From the NCBI RefSeq assembly GCF_001767255.1, contig NZ_CP017639.1, positions 1,386,875 to 1,450,874 on the forward strand: a stretch of 64,000 nt of DNA, in the 5' to 3' direction. This document shows positions 42,308 through 51,189 of this stretch, one piece after another. The notes below the pieces were generated by a model, which was not told the origin of the DNA, did not search any database, and saw only the letters and a program-made list of their open reading frames with translations. Within the stretch, counting starts at the first letter, position 1, and every line of letters begins with the position of its first letter. Origin of the DNA: Corynebacterium sp. NML98-0116 (GTDB lineage Bacteria > Actinomycetota > Actinomycetes > Mycobacteriales > Mycobacteriaceae). Made by a program: the position numbers and the translations under genes.

Positions 42308-42313
42308 AGTATG
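42308..42313 (-). promoter_or_regulatory. -10-like hexamer of a leaderless fdxC transcript
   Basis: On the minus strand CATACT ends 7 nt before the ATG at 42300 and directly follows the stop of the upstream membrane protein gene. Confidence 0.35.
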
Positions 42314-42691
42314 TCACTTTCGACCGAAAAGGGGCCAAACGCCCCCACCCAAACCCGCAAAAAGGAGCAGCAACGTCAGCGGGCTCGCGGGGAGCACGAC
42401 CGCTCCCCGCGCCGGGAGAGCAATAAGCAGAACAAAGAAACCTACCACCCAAACAACGAGTGGAACGAGCTTGACCAGCAGATGATCTGACCACAGCGCC
42501 GCAGTCTTCGTGAGCACCGCATTAAAGAGCGCAGCGATGACTACCGTAAACGGCACCGCGATTCCAACAATACGTGTGTCCAAGTTGACAGCTTCTAACA
42601 AAAGTGAAATGAGCGCGCCGACAGAAAGCCAGATGAGACCTGCTGCTTTCTCGCCGCGGGCAATGTCCGCCTTGCAACGGGTTTCAGTCAT
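42314..42691 (-). CDS. small four-helix membrane protein (Rv1171-like)
   Basis: 125 residues, four hydrophobic segments (about 18-34, 42-62, 72-92 and 98-118). Occupies the position of Rv1171, next to mshB and before fdxC. The ATG overlaps the mshB stop by 4 nt (ATGA), so it is translated with mshB. No motif that I recognise; function unknown. Confidence 0.75.
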   Translation of the reverse strand: MTETRCKADIARGEKAAGLIWLSVGALISLLLEAVNLDTRIVGIAVPFTVVIAALFNAVLTKTAALWSDHLLVKLVPLVVWVVGFFVLLIALPARGAVVLPASPLTLLLLFAGLGGGVWPLFGRK

Positions 42692-43563
42692 CGCTCAAGT
42701 CCGCTGAGCACATCCGACGTATCGACGACCGCTTCGCCACCGCCCAGTTGGAAATGCTCCCACGGCTGAATCGGCTGCACAATCAAGTTGGACAGCGCGT
42801 AGTACATCACTGGCCCCTTGCCCAGCACCGCGTGCGGGTTCGTCGCGCTGGTCCGCCCGTCCGCAACCCAGATTTGTGTCGCATGCGCCGCCATCGCAGC
42901 GATCTTGGCGCTGTACGCCTCACCGTCCAGGCGCACCGAAACATCGACGCTGTCCACGCCGTCGAGCTCGCCAGGCTTTGGCAAGCGCCAGCCTTCAGGC
43001 GCGACCTCAGGCAAAAGCGCGTCGGTTTCCTCCCTCTTGCGCACTGCCCACAGGATGCGCGGGATATCAAACTCCTCAGCGGCCTCGTGCACGATCTCGT
43101 GCGCACGAATATGATCCGGGTGCCCGTACCCACCGTCGGGGCCGTAGGTCAAAACGAGGTGTGGACGCTCCCGGCGCAGTACTTCCAGCAACGCGTCGAC
43201 TGCGCGACGCCCGCTATTGACAAATGCACGTGGGTTCTTGCTGGCCTCCGACCCCGCCATCCCACTGTCACGGAAACATCCTGCTCCGCCGAGAAACTCG
43301 CCACGAACACCTATTGCCTGGAGCGCGCCGTGCAGCTCCGCAATGCGGAACCCGCCTAGCTGATCACCATGGTCATTCGTCAGCAGTTGATATGGCTCTC
43401 CAATGACCTCGCCTTCCTCCCCTAACGTGCAGGTCACCACTAGTACGTCCGCGCCGCGTCGCGCGAGGTCAAACAGCGTTCCTGCCATGGTGATGGACTC
43501 GTCGTCGGGGTGCGCGTGCACGGCGAGCACCCGGTAGCCCTGTAGGTCACGGGAGTTGTGCAT
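42688..43563 (-). CDS. mshB: mycothiol deacetylase MshB
   Basis: 291 residues. PIG-L/LmbE fold with the zinc site in VHAHPDDES (His18, catalytic Asp20, Asp21) and GYGHPDHIRAH (His148, His151). Deacetylates GlcNAc-inositol in mycothiol synthesis, the actinobacterial thiol redox buffer; mycothiol conjugate amidase Mca is a close relative but is usually identified by a different C-terminal end and genomic place. Overlaps the lpqW stop by 17 bp and the next gene by 4 nt: lpqW-mshB-membrane protein are one unit. Confidence 0.9.
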   Translation of the reverse strand: MHNSRDLQGYRVLAVHAHPDDESITMAGTLFDLARRGADVLVVTCTLGEEGEVIGEPYQLLTNDHGDQLGGFRIAELHGALQAIGVRGEFLGGAGCFRDSGMAGSEASKNPRAFVNSGRRAVDALLEVLRRERPHLVLTYGPDGGYGHPDHIRAHEIVHEAAEEFDIPRILWAVRKREETDALLPEVAPEGWRLPKPGELDGVDSVDVSVRLDGEAYSAKIAAMAAHATQIWVADGRTSATNPHAVLGKGPVMYYALSNLIVQPIQPWEHFQLGGGEAVVDTSDVLSGLER

Positions 43564-45226
43564 GATTAATCCGATCTCCTTCGTTTCGTTTCGGTTGCAG
43601 GCGCCACGAAGCGGCCGTCGATAAGCCTGCTTTCCAGTTATTCAAATCTGCATCCGCCCCGATGATGCCCTCCCCGAGGGCGATAATACGACGCTCGCGC
43701 GCAATCGGCATCCATAGTGCCTCTTGCTCGAGCACCTCATTGACCGCCTCGGTGGCCTGCTTAAGCCCGTACGAACCGGCCAAGATTTCTTTCGCAAGCC
43801 CCACCGACTGAGGTTCACAAAAACCGGCGAGGTTGCCTGCACGAGGGGCGCCCGCGACGCAGTCCAAGCGACTCGCAGCATCCGGCAAATTTTCCGGATC
43901 GTGTTGCCACGCCACCAAAACATCAACGGTATTTTCCTCGAGACCTGAGCGAATCAGCGAACCGAAATCCGTCGCGACAACTCGTGCCGACACTCCACGA
44001 TCGTGCAGCATGTCCGCCATCGATCGAGCCGCTGCTACCGCTGCAGGATCTGCAAGATCGGCACCAATGCGTATCGCACCGTGAGCCGCAACGTGTTGAT
44101 ACACCGCGTGCGGCTCATGCGTGCTCACTTGACCGTGCTTTGCAACCGAAACATCAGCCGTGCGGTCCAACGCAATGCTTGCAAGCAGCGGAACGTCGAT
44201 CAGCGAACGAAGCTCCGAACGAACCTCAGGCGACATCCCAGACGTCGCAGAAAGCACAGCGCCTAGCACCCGTGGCGTATCGAGCACCCGCGTCTGCACA
44301 CCCGGTACCAGGCTGAGCACGCGCCCGGTCGTCTCGCTAGGAACTCGATCCACAAACACGAGTTGGCCCGTGCGCAGCTGATCTGCAATCTGGGTGGTCC
44401 CGCGTACCGCGTGCAGCGTCAAAATATCTATCTTGGCAGGATTAGCCGCCCAAAACCTATCATTGCGGTTCAGCGTAATCGTTCCACGACCGCGGTCTAC
44501 CCCGCGCACCATGTACCGGCCAGCAGAAACCGGAATCGTGTCGCGCAGCGCCACCCCGAAATCAGAGCCGTCGGCTGCGAACACATGCGCCGGCAGCAAG
44601 TGGTCGAAAAGGCCACGCCAATCCGCGACAGGCTCAGCGAAGTCAACGTCGACGACCTTGCCCGTCGCGCCACTGACACGCACGGCATCGATCGCGCGAT
44701 ACCCGGCCGGGTTTCGCACTCCTGGCGTGTCCCGCATCCCCCGCCACAGGTACACAAAGTCCGCACCGGTCACCGGCGTGCCATCAGACCATTGCGCGGT
44801 CTCGCGAATGATGTAGCGCACCGTCATTGCACGGGGCGATTCTGAGAGCACCGTCGCCCCATTGAGCAGTGCGGAATTTCTCACCCCATCATGAAATGCG
44901 CTGGGAAGCACCAGATTCGCCACACTCTTCACAACCGCAGATTCATCAGCGATAAGGTGCGGGTTCAGCCCGTTTCGGAGCGAATCCACACCAACCTCCA
45001 CCTGGGAGCGCACGCGAGTCTTGCCCTCCGGTCGAGCGGAAGTAGTCGTGGAATCCTCTTGCTCATACATCTCACGAGCAGCAACATCGTTCGGATCAAC
45101 GAGAGGCGGCGGACCAGGCGACGCGGCGCATGCAGAAAGCGCAACCACGCCAGAGCACGCAAACAGCGCCACGCCGACTCGCAGTGATCGCGAGCGACGT
45201 GGCGCTGAAAAGATGTGCGGATTCAT
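43547..45226 (-). CDS. lpqW: LpqW-like lipoprotein, peptide-binding (SBP_bac_5) fold
   Basis: 559 residues. Signal peptide with lipobox ALSAC gives lipidated Cys33. The mature domain has the extracellular solute-binding family 5 order: LNPHLIADESAV near the start, ETAQWSDGTPVTGADFVYLWRGM, and ENTVDVLVAWQHDPENLP. M. tuberculosis LpqW (Rv1166), same neighbourhood, steers synthesis of phosphatidylinositol mannosides and lipoarabinomannan instead of transporting peptides; the same is inferred here. No permease gene adjoins. TAGTAT ends 8 nt before the ATG. Its 3' end overlaps mshB by 17 bp. Confidence 0.85.
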   Translation of the reverse strand: MNPHIFSAPRRSRSLRVGVALFACSGVVALSACAASPGPPPLVDPNDVAAREMYEQEDSTTTSARPEGKTRVRSQVEVGVDSLRNGLNPHLIADESAVVKSVANLVLPSAFHDGVRNSALLNGATVLSESPRAMTVRYIIRETAQWSDGTPVTGADFVYLWRGMRDTPGVRNPAGYRAIDAVRVSGATGKVVDVDFAEPVADWRGLFDHLLPAHVFAADGSDFGVALRDTIPVSAGRYMVRGVDRGRGTITLNRNDRFWAANPAKIDILTLHAVRGTTQIADQLRTGQLVFVDRVPSETTGRVLSLVPGVQTRVLDTPRVLGAVLSATSGMSPEVRSELRSLIDVPLLASIALDRTADVSVAKHGQVSTHEPHAVYQHVAAHGAIRIGADLADPAAVAAARSMADMLHDRGVSARVVATDFGSLIRSGLEENTVDVLVAWQHDPENLPDAASRLDCVAGAPRAGNLAGFCEPQSVGLAKEILAGSYGLKQATEAVNEVLEQEALWMPIARERRIIALGEGIIGADADLNNWKAGLSTAASWRLQPKRNEGDRINHAQLP

Positions 45227-45234
45227 CGCAGTAA

Positions 45235-45240
45235 ATACTA
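45235..45240 (-). promoter_or_regulatory. -10 hexamer of a leaderless lpqW transcript
   Basis: On the minus strand TAGTAT ends 8 nt before the ATG at 45226; no ribosome site is visible. It lies in the 30-bp gap behind typA. Confidence 0.45.
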
Positions 45241-45256
45241 CCGCACCAGTGCGTAA

Positions 45257-47173
45257 CTACTTATTGCGCTGCTTTGCACGTGAACGGGCACGGCCACGCT
45301 CCGTGGAGTCGAGAATGATCTTGCGCACTCGCATCGCCTCCGGAGCGACCTCAACGCACTCATCCTCGTCGCAGAACTCAATTGCCTCATCCAAGGACAG
45401 CGTACGGGCCTTCGCCAACGTGACGGTCGCGTCGGCGGTTGCGGAGCGCATGTTCGTCAGCTTCTTTTCCTTCGTGATGTTGATGTCCATATCCTCATCA
45501 CGGTTGTTCGCACCAACGACCATTCCCTCGTAGGTCTCTGCACCAGGCTCCACGAAGAAATCGCCACGGTCCGCGAGCTGCGTCAGCGCGTACGCGGTGA
45601 CCTGGCCAGAGCGGTCAGCGACCAGCGAACCGGTCGGACGGCCCTTGATCTCGCCCGCCCATGGGCGGTGCTCAATCGAGTAGGAGTTCGCAATGCCAGC
45701 GCCACGGGTCTCGGTCAGGAACGTCGTGCGGAAGCCAATCAGGCCACGAGCCGGAACGTCGAACTCCATGCGAACCCAATCGCCGGAGCCCGTGTTGCCC
45801 ATCGCCGTCATCTGGCCCTTGCGGGCCGCCATCAGCTGGGTAACAGCACCCTGGTGTTCGGAGGGGACGTCGATAACCATGTGGTCGTACGGCTCGTACA
45901 CCTTGCCGTCGATCTCCTTGGTCACGACCTGCGGCTTACCAACGGTCAGCTCAAAGCCTTCACGACGCATCGTTTCAATCAGCACGGTCAGGGCCATCTC
46001 GCCGCGACCTTGCACTTCCCAGGTGTCCGGACGCTCGGTCGGCAACACCTTGATGGAGACGTTACCGATGAGCTCCTGGTCCAGGCGCGCCTTGACCATG
46101 CGGGCGGTCAGCTTATCGCCACCGTTGCGCCCAGCCATCGGCGAGGTGTTCACACCGATCGTCATAGAAATTGCGGGATCGTCAATCTTGATGCGTTCGA
46201 GCGGCTCAATGTGGTCGACGTCGCACAGCGTGTCACCAATCATGATTTCGTCGATGCCCGACACTGCAGCGATGTCACCCGCGACGACGCCGTCCTTCGC
46301 CGGAACTCGGTCGAGCCCCTCGGTGACCAGCAGCTCGGCAATCTTCACGTTCTTCACGTGCTGCTCACCCTCGGCGTCATAGTGCACCCAAGCAACAGTG
46401 TCGCCCTTCTTGACGGTGCCCTTGTACACGCGAATCAGCGCGATACGGCCCAGGAACGAAGAGGAGTCAAGGTTCGTGACCTGCGCCTGCAGCGGTGCAT
46501 CGATCTCAGCGGAAGGCTCCGGCAGCACGTCGTAGATGACGTTGAACAACGGGAGCAGATCATCATTGTCAGGCAGATTACCGTTGCCTGGGTTCTCGAG
46601 CGAAGCCCGGCCAGCGCGACCCGACGTGTACAGCACAGGGAGCTCGAGCAGGTTCTCCGCGGCCTCTGCTGCCTCCGGATCCTCCAGCCCCGCACCAAGC
46701 TCGAGCAGCAGGTCCTGGGCCTCTTCAACGACTTCGTCAATGCGGGCATCCGGGCGGTCGGTCTTATTTACGCAGATGATGACCGGCTTCTTCGCTTCCA
46801 ACGCCTTGCCCAGCACGAAACGAGTCTGCGGCAGCGGGCCTTCGGAGGCGTCGATAAGCAAGACAACGCCGTCAACCATGGACAGGCCACGCTCGACCTC
46901 ACCACCGAAGTCGGCGTGACCCGGCGTATCGATCACATTAATAACAAGGTCTGTACCGTTCTTGCCCTTCCCCTTGCGGCGGATAGCGGTATTCTTCGCC
47001 AAAATGGTGATGCCACGCTCGGACTCGAGCTCGCCGGAATCCATCACGCGGTCACCGTGTTCGCCGTGGTCAGAGAATACGCCGGACTGCTCCAGCATTG
47101 CGTTGACCAATGTAGTCTTGCCGTGGTCAACGTGAGCGACAATCGCTACGTTTCGAAATTCAGGATGCGACAC
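45257..47173 (-). CDS. typA: ribosome-associated GTPase TypA/BipA
   Basis: 638 residues from the GTG at 47173 (GAAGGAG 11 nt upstream); the frame runs to 47239 without a good start. Translational GTPase order: G1 AHVDHGKTTL, G2 RGITILAK, G3 DTPGHADF, G4 NKTDRPDA, G5 YTSGRAG, then domain 2, the EF-G-like domain III/V and a BipA-specific C terminus. It binds the ribosome and helps 50S assembly under stress or cold. Divergent from the secreted protein gene; lpqW follows 30 bp downstream. Matches Rv1165 next to lpqW. Confidence 0.96.
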   Translation of the reverse strand: MSHPEFRNVAIVAHVDHGKTTLVNAMLEQSGVFSDHGEHGDRVMDSGELESERGITILAKNTAIRRKGKGKNGTDLVINVIDTPGHADFGGEVERGLSMVDGVVLLIDASEGPLPQTRFVLGKALEAKKPVIICVNKTDRPDARIDEVVEEAQDLLLELGAGLEDPEAAEAAENLLELPVLYTSGRAGRASLENPGNGNLPDNDDLLPLFNVIYDVLPEPSAEIDAPLQAQVTNLDSSSFLGRIALIRVYKGTVKKGDTVAWVHYDAEGEQHVKNVKIAELLVTEGLDRVPAKDGVVAGDIAAVSGIDEIMIGDTLCDVDHIEPLERIKIDDPAISMTIGVNTSPMAGRNGGDKLTARMVKARLDQELIGNVSIKVLPTERPDTWEVQGRGEMALTVLIETMRREGFELTVGKPQVVTKEIDGKVYEPYDHMVIDVPSEHQGAVTQLMAARKGQMTAMGNTGSGDWVRMEFDVPARGLIGFRTTFLTETRGAGIANSYSIEHRPWAGEIKGRPTGSLVADRSGQVTAYALTQLADRGDFFVEPGAETYEGMVVGANNRDEDMDINITKEKKLTNMRSATADATVTLAKARTLSLDEAIEFCDEDECVEVAPEAMRVRKIILDSTERGRARSRAKQRNK

Positions 47174-47262
47174 TGAAACCGGTGCTCCTTCGCATAGGTG
47201 GAAATAACGGTTAAATGCTACTCGCAAAGCACAAAACATGCACCTTGTAGCCCGCTCCCCAC

Positions 47263-47290
47263 TTGACCCTGTTACAAAAGTGACTATTGT
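47263..47290 (+). promoter_or_regulatory. candidate promoter for the secreted protein-DUF402 pair
   Basis: TTGACC (47263-47268) and TATTGT (47285-47290) are separated by 16 bp, upstream of the GTG at 47355 and facing away from typA. Confidence 0.4.
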
Positions 47291-47354
47291 GACTAGGGTT
47301 ATGGCTTTTCGACGGCCACCCTACCTGTCATGCGAAGGAAAGTTAGGTCACCAC

Positions 47355-48044
47355 GTGCGCCCCTCCCACTTCACGCGTCGCGCCGCGATCCGCCTTACTA
47401 CGCTCTGCGCTGCGTGCGCCCTCGTTACTGCACCACTCGCGAGCGCTCAACAGCCCAGCATCCCGTCATCTCTCTCATCCGCGGTTGATGGACTCGGACG
47501 CCCCACGAACAACACCGTTGCTCGCGTCAACCAATTCGCAGATCAGCCCTTCGTACCGCCACAGGTAGCTAACGCACTGCGCACCGCCGTAAACTTCTTC
47601 GCCGGTACAGGCGAACTTGGCGGCCCGCCACTGCCAAAAGACGCACCGGCGTTTACGCAGTTCTACTGGCCGACGGTCTCTAGTAACTGCATCGGTCCAG
47701 GCCTGCACTCCACGGCCTCCGCACTCGTTGTACCTGGACCCGCACCCGCACCAGCCCCAGGCGCCAAAGCTGGGGAAGCCACATTCGTGTTTACCGCCCT
47801 CGGTACTCCACCAGCGGCAGAGCGTCAAGGCCTCATGAACGCGTACTGGATCAACCTCAACTCGGGCAAGACCGGTGTAACGCCGCTTGCGAATAATCAG
47901 ATAAACCCAACAGGACCAACCACCCTGTCCGCAACCGCAAAAACAGGGCCCGGCAAAGTCCTCGCAGTGATCAATGGTGCCGCGCGCACCGAAAACAATG
48001 TCTGTCACTTCGCCCCAACAGCAGCACAGTTCAACGTAAGGTAG
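47355..48044 (+). CDS. secreted protein of unknown function
   Basis: 229 residues from the GTG at 47355 (AGG 7 nt upstream). Signal peptide: SHFTRRAAIRLTTLCAACAL then cleavage after ASA; the RR pair is not a full Tat motif. Mature part has a Pro/Ala-rich middle (PGPAPAPAPG) and two cysteines, about Cys112 in SSNCIGPG and Cys219 in NVCHF, that could form a disulphide. Resembles conserved corynebacterial/mycobacterial secreted proteins with no assigned role. Stop and the next start are 7 bp apart. Confidence 0.7.
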   Translation: MRPSHFTRRAAIRLTTLCAACALVTAPLASAQQPSIPSSLSSAVDGLGRPTNNTVARVNQFADQPFVPPQVANALRTAVNFFAGTGELGGPPLPKDAPAFTQFYWPTVSSNCIGPGLHSTASALVVPGPAPAPAPGAKAGEATFVFTALGTPPAAERQGLMNAYWINLNSGKTGVTPLANNQINPTGPTTLSATAKTGPGKVLAVINGAARTENNVCHFAPTAAQFNVR

Positions 48045-48051
48045 CCAGCCT

Positions 48052-48588
48052 ATGACCGTCGATCTTCATCCAGTGAAGCAGGAAACCTTCGACATCTCCG
48101 CGAAGGTCAACACCGATCCGAAGGGGTTCCTGCGCCAGGTGGATGTCTTCACGACGACCAACTTCGGCCTCTACATGGCCCGAGGCGCAAACCACCCACG
48201 GTTTGGATACTTGGAAAGCTGGCTGCTTCCATCGCTTGGTCTCCGCGCAAACATCTTCCACTTCCGCCAAGGCATCGATGTACAACAAGATTTCTACTTC
48301 GACGTCGCAGATATCACCGAAACAGATGGCGTCTGGCAGACGCGCGACCTCTACGTCGACCTAGTGTCCCTGACCGGACGTCCGATCGAAGTCCTTGACA
48401 TCGACGAGCTTGCCGCGGCGACGTCCGCAGGGCTTATCACTGCAGAAGAAGCTGAACGCGCCATGGAAGTGACCCTCAACGCCGTCGAGGGAATTACCCG
48501 CCACGGCGACGACGCGATGCGGTGGCTCTCCAGCCTCGGCATCGACCTCACTTGGGCAGAGCGCGTCACGCTCACCCCGGCTGACTAA
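48052..48588 (+). CDS. DUF402 family protein
   Basis: 178 residues, soluble. The central FYFDVADITETDGVWQTRDLYVDLVSLTGRPIEVLDIDEL is the DUF402 core (FomD/nucleoside-diphosphatase-like beta barrel) followed by a C-terminal helical tail. DUF402 proteins with catalytic residues hydrolyse nucleoside diphosphates or sugar phosphates; I cannot place those residues here. It follows the secreted protein gene by 7 bp and overlaps the convergent kinase gene by 4 bp. Confidence 0.8.
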   Translation: MTVDLHPVKQETFDISAKVNTDPKGFLRQVDVFTTTNFGLYMARGANHPRFGYLESWLLPSLGLRANIFHFRQGIDVQQDFYFDVADITETDGVWQTRDLYVDLVSLTGRPIEVLDIDELAAATSAGLITAEEAERAMEVTLNAVEGITRHGDDAMRWLSSLGIDLTWAERVTLTPAD

Positions 48589-49064
48589 CGCCGCTCAATA
48601 GTCACGTCGAAGTAAACGGCACCTCGCCTAGCTCTGTGCTCCTGCTCCTGGGCCGCCCACATATCCCAAAACGGCGCATACCCTGGGTCACGCTGCAACG
48701 CCCGCGAACGACGCAGCGACTCTGCCGCCTCTACCCACAGCGTGTTCACACAGCCACGCGCCCGCGCCGCCGCGATCGACGCCTCGGTCACTGCACCAAC
48801 GCCCTCAATAATAAGGTCGCCTTCTGGGTCAAGGCTGACCCACTCCCCGCGGCGTTGACACTCCCAGTCCCAACGCCAGTATCCCGGCTCATTGAGCGAA
48901 AGTACATCCCGCTCCACAATTCTGGATCCTTCTTCAAGCCCGCTCCAGCCAGGATAAAACTCATCGCAATGCACCACTCGAACGCTGAGCGCAGCACCAA
49001 TTTGTTCAGCCAATGTGGTTTTGCCGGCGCCGGAGGGGCCGTCGATAAGCAGTGTGTAAGCCAT
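48585..49064 (-). CDS. P-loop kinase-like protein at the end of the thiamine ECF operon
   Basis: 159 residues. Uridine-kinase-like NTPase fold: Walker A IDGPSGAGKTTLA (residues 7-19), a base/substrate segment VVHCDEFYPGWSGL, EPGYWRWDWE, a DLIIEGVGAV Walker B-like strand and a LID-like RSRALQRDPGYAPFW. It starts 3 bp after the EcfT stop, the last gene behind a TPP riboswitch, so a role as salvage kinase for thiamine or one of its precursors is possible, but family members also phosphorylate nucleosides. Convergent with the DUF402 gene, overlapping by 4 bp. Confidence 0.7.
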   Translation of the reverse strand: MAYTLLIDGPSGAGKTTLAEQIGAALSVRVVHCDEFYPGWSGLEEGSRIVERDVLSLNEPGYWRWDWECQRRGEWVSLDPEGDLIIEGVGAVTEASIAAARARGCVNTLWVEAAESLRRSRALQRDPGYAPFWDMWAAQEQEHRARRGAVYFDVTIERR

Positions 49065-49067
49065 GAG

Positions 49068-49829
49068 CTACGAGACGCTCCACACTGGCCGGAAGTACCC
49101 AGTGGCAACTGAAAGCCCCAGCGCGACGCACGCGACAGCGATGCATACAACCATGACAACCCAATCGCGCCTGGTAAGCCGCGACTCTCGAGCCCACGTA
49201 CGCTTTTGCGGGCCGCCGAATGCGCGAGCCTCCATCGCGGTAGCAAGCTTGCCTGCCCTGCGCAGAGACATCACCAGCAAGCCGAAGGCCAACGAAAACC
49301 AATACTTCACGCGTCCCGTATCAGCAATGCCACGGGCACGGCGCGCCATTCGCATCGCCTCAACATCCTCACGAAGCAGCGTCAACATACGAAACGCAGC
49401 GACTGATCCCAGAACGAAGCGCTCTGGCAGCTTCAACACCTGGGACAGCCCATCGCCAAGATCCGTTGGATCCACGTGCGCAGACAACACAATGACGGGC
49501 AGCGCAATGGCAAACACGCGAAGCACCATTGATAATGCGAGCGAAATGGACAGCTCCGTCACATGGATGAGACCCCACTCAAGGTAGGTTTCCCCACCTG
49601 ACTGGCCGTATAGCGCCATCGGGATACCCGCGAGCGGGGCAACAACAAGAATTGGTAACGCGCGTTTGAAAAACGTCCTAAATGACAGCCCGCACAGCGG
49701 CACGACTGCCAGCGTAAACGCAATGGCGACAACTGCAGAAACCCAATCGATCGTCACCATAAGCGGTGTAGTCAGCAACGCCAATCCCAGAATCCGCGTT
49801 ACCGGATTCACCCCATTGAGCACGTTCAT
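49068..49829 (-). CDS. ykoC: ECF transporter transmembrane component (EcfT)
   Basis: 253 residues, about six hydrophobic helices. The EcfT coupling motifs appear as ARRARGI (middle) and AMEARAFGG (near 200), both A-R-x-R/A-x-G-type units that contact the ATPases. The start overlaps the stop of the ATPase gene by 4 nt (ATGA). Third gene of ykoE-ATPase-T. Confidence 0.88.
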   Translation of the reverse strand: MNVLNGVNPVTRILGLALLTTPLMVTIDWVSAVVAIAFTLAVVPLCGLSFRTFFKRALPILVVAPLAGIPMALYGQSGGETYLEWGLIHVTELSISLALSMVLRVFAIALPVIVLSAHVDPTDLGDGLSQVLKLPERFVLGSVAAFRMLTLLREDVEAMRMARRARGIADTGRVKYWFSLAFGLLVMSLRRAGKLATAMEARAFGGPQKRTWARESRLTRRDWVVMVVCIAVACVALGLSVATGYFRPVWSVS

Positions 49830-51184
49830 TCCCGCACCCCGCCTTCCGCATTCATCTCGTTGCGCAGCTCCTCCATATGGTCGCCCAACGAACTGACGAA
49901 GGCCTCATCGTGAGTAATTGAGATGATGGTTTTCCCCTCGTCGGCCAACTCACGGATCAACGAAACTACCTCTACAAAGGTTTTGTCATCCTGCCCAAAG
50001 GTCGGCTCATCAAGAATGAGGAGCTCAGGGGCATTCACTAGCGCAGTCGCTACCGAAAGCCTGCGCTTCTCTCCTCCTGAAAGTGTAAAGGGATTTGCTG
50101 CTACTACGTGTTCAAGCTTCAGTCGTTGCAACAGCTCATCGACGCGGTGTGCCGACGCACCCGACAACGCAACTTCATCGCGCACATTCGCGGTCACGAA
50201 CTGATGCTCCGGTTCCTGGAACACATAGCCAATCCGTTGGGCCAAGTCCTTCGACTTCCAGCGGTGCGACGGTGTAGTCAGCCCGCTTCGAATCCGCGGC
50301 GAGTACTCCAAAGTGCCACTGAGTGGCGCGACGAGCCCAGCGAGCGCTTGCACTAGCGTCGTCTTTCCAACACCGTTCTTGCCTGTAATCACGGTAGAAA
50401 AGCCCTCTGGTACCGCGATGTTGCGGGGTGAACCGAATGCAACCCGGAGATTCTCAGTACGCAGCGCGCTTACCGCGCTGGCAGGGACCTTCAACGCTGG
50501 CGGCAACTGCGGTGGCATTGGGAGCTGATCCGGGCCGCTGCGCTGTAGCCCATCCGCGGTGAGGTGGTAGAACGTGTCCACGAAGCCTACCCAGTGTGCA
50601 GGTCGGTGCTCCACCACAATCAAGGTCGCCCCTGTGCGGCGACACACGGCATCGACTGCCCGCACAACATCGTCGCGCCCTTCCGGGTCAAGGTTTGCCG
50701 TCGGCTCATCCAGCAGAATGATGTCAGCGCCCATGGCCAATACTCCCGCCAATGTGAGTCGCTGCTTCTGCCCACCAGAAAGGTGCGCGGTGTTGTGGTC
50801 CAACGGCACATCCAGGCCCACTGCATCCAGCGCAGCTCGCACACGGGGCCAGATTTCCTCTGGCGGAATCCCCATATTCTCGGCACCAAACGCAACGTCG
50901 TCGCCAACGCGAGTCAAAATCGTTTGTGCCTCTGGGTCCTGCATCACCATGCCAACCGTGCCGTTGACACTCACGGAGCCAAGAACTTGGCCTTCCTCAC
51001 CATCTGCCGCCAACCCAGCTAAAACGGCAAGCAGCGTTGACTTGCCAGCGCCAGAGTCTCCCGTGAGCAGCACGCGCTCCCCACGAGAGACGGTCAAGTC
51101 CACCCCGGTAAACGCAGGCTTCGGGCGAGTCGCGTGTTTATAGCCCAGGCCCTGTGCCTGGATGACCTGGTCCCCCGTAGCCAC
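49826..51184 (-). CDS. ykoD: ECF transporter ATPase, two fused ABC domains
   Basis: 452 residues, GTG start with AGGAGG 8 nt upstream. Domain 1 (about 5-215): TGDSGAGKSTLL, LSGGQKQRL, LLDEPTANLDP. Domain 2 (about 240-445): TGKNGVGKTTL, LSGGEKRRL, ILDEPTFGQD. Two complete ABC modules in one chain replace the EcfA/EcfA' pair and power the EcfT-S complex. Starts 5 bp after ykoE. Confidence 0.92.
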   Translation of the reverse strand: MATGDQVIQAQGLGYKHATRPKPAFTGVDLTVSRGERVLLTGDSGAGKSTLLAVLAGLAADGEEGQVLGSVSVNGTVGMVMQDPEAQTILTRVGDDVAFGAENMGIPPEEIWPRVRAALDAVGLDVPLDHNTAHLSGGQKQRLTLAGVLAMGADIILLDEPTANLDPEGRDDVVRAVDAVCRRTGATLIVVEHRPAHWVGFVDTFYHLTADGLQRSGPDQLPMPPQLPPALKVPASAVSALRTENLRVAFGSPRNIAVPEGFSTVITGKNGVGKTTLVQALAGLVAPLSGTLEYSPRIRSGLTTPSHRWKSKDLAQRIGYVFQEPEHQFVTANVRDEVALSGASAHRVDELLQRLKLEHVVAANPFTLSGGEKRRLSVATALVNAPELLILDEPTFGQDDKTFVEVVSLIRELADEGKTIISITHDEAFVSSLGDHMEELRNEMNAEGGVRE

Positions 51185-51189
51185 CGAGG

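Noticed and set aside
45668..47176. 502-residue plus-strand open frame antisense to typA
   Set aside because: The minus strand encodes all TypA GTPase motifs. The plus frame has no recognisable domain or ribosome site.
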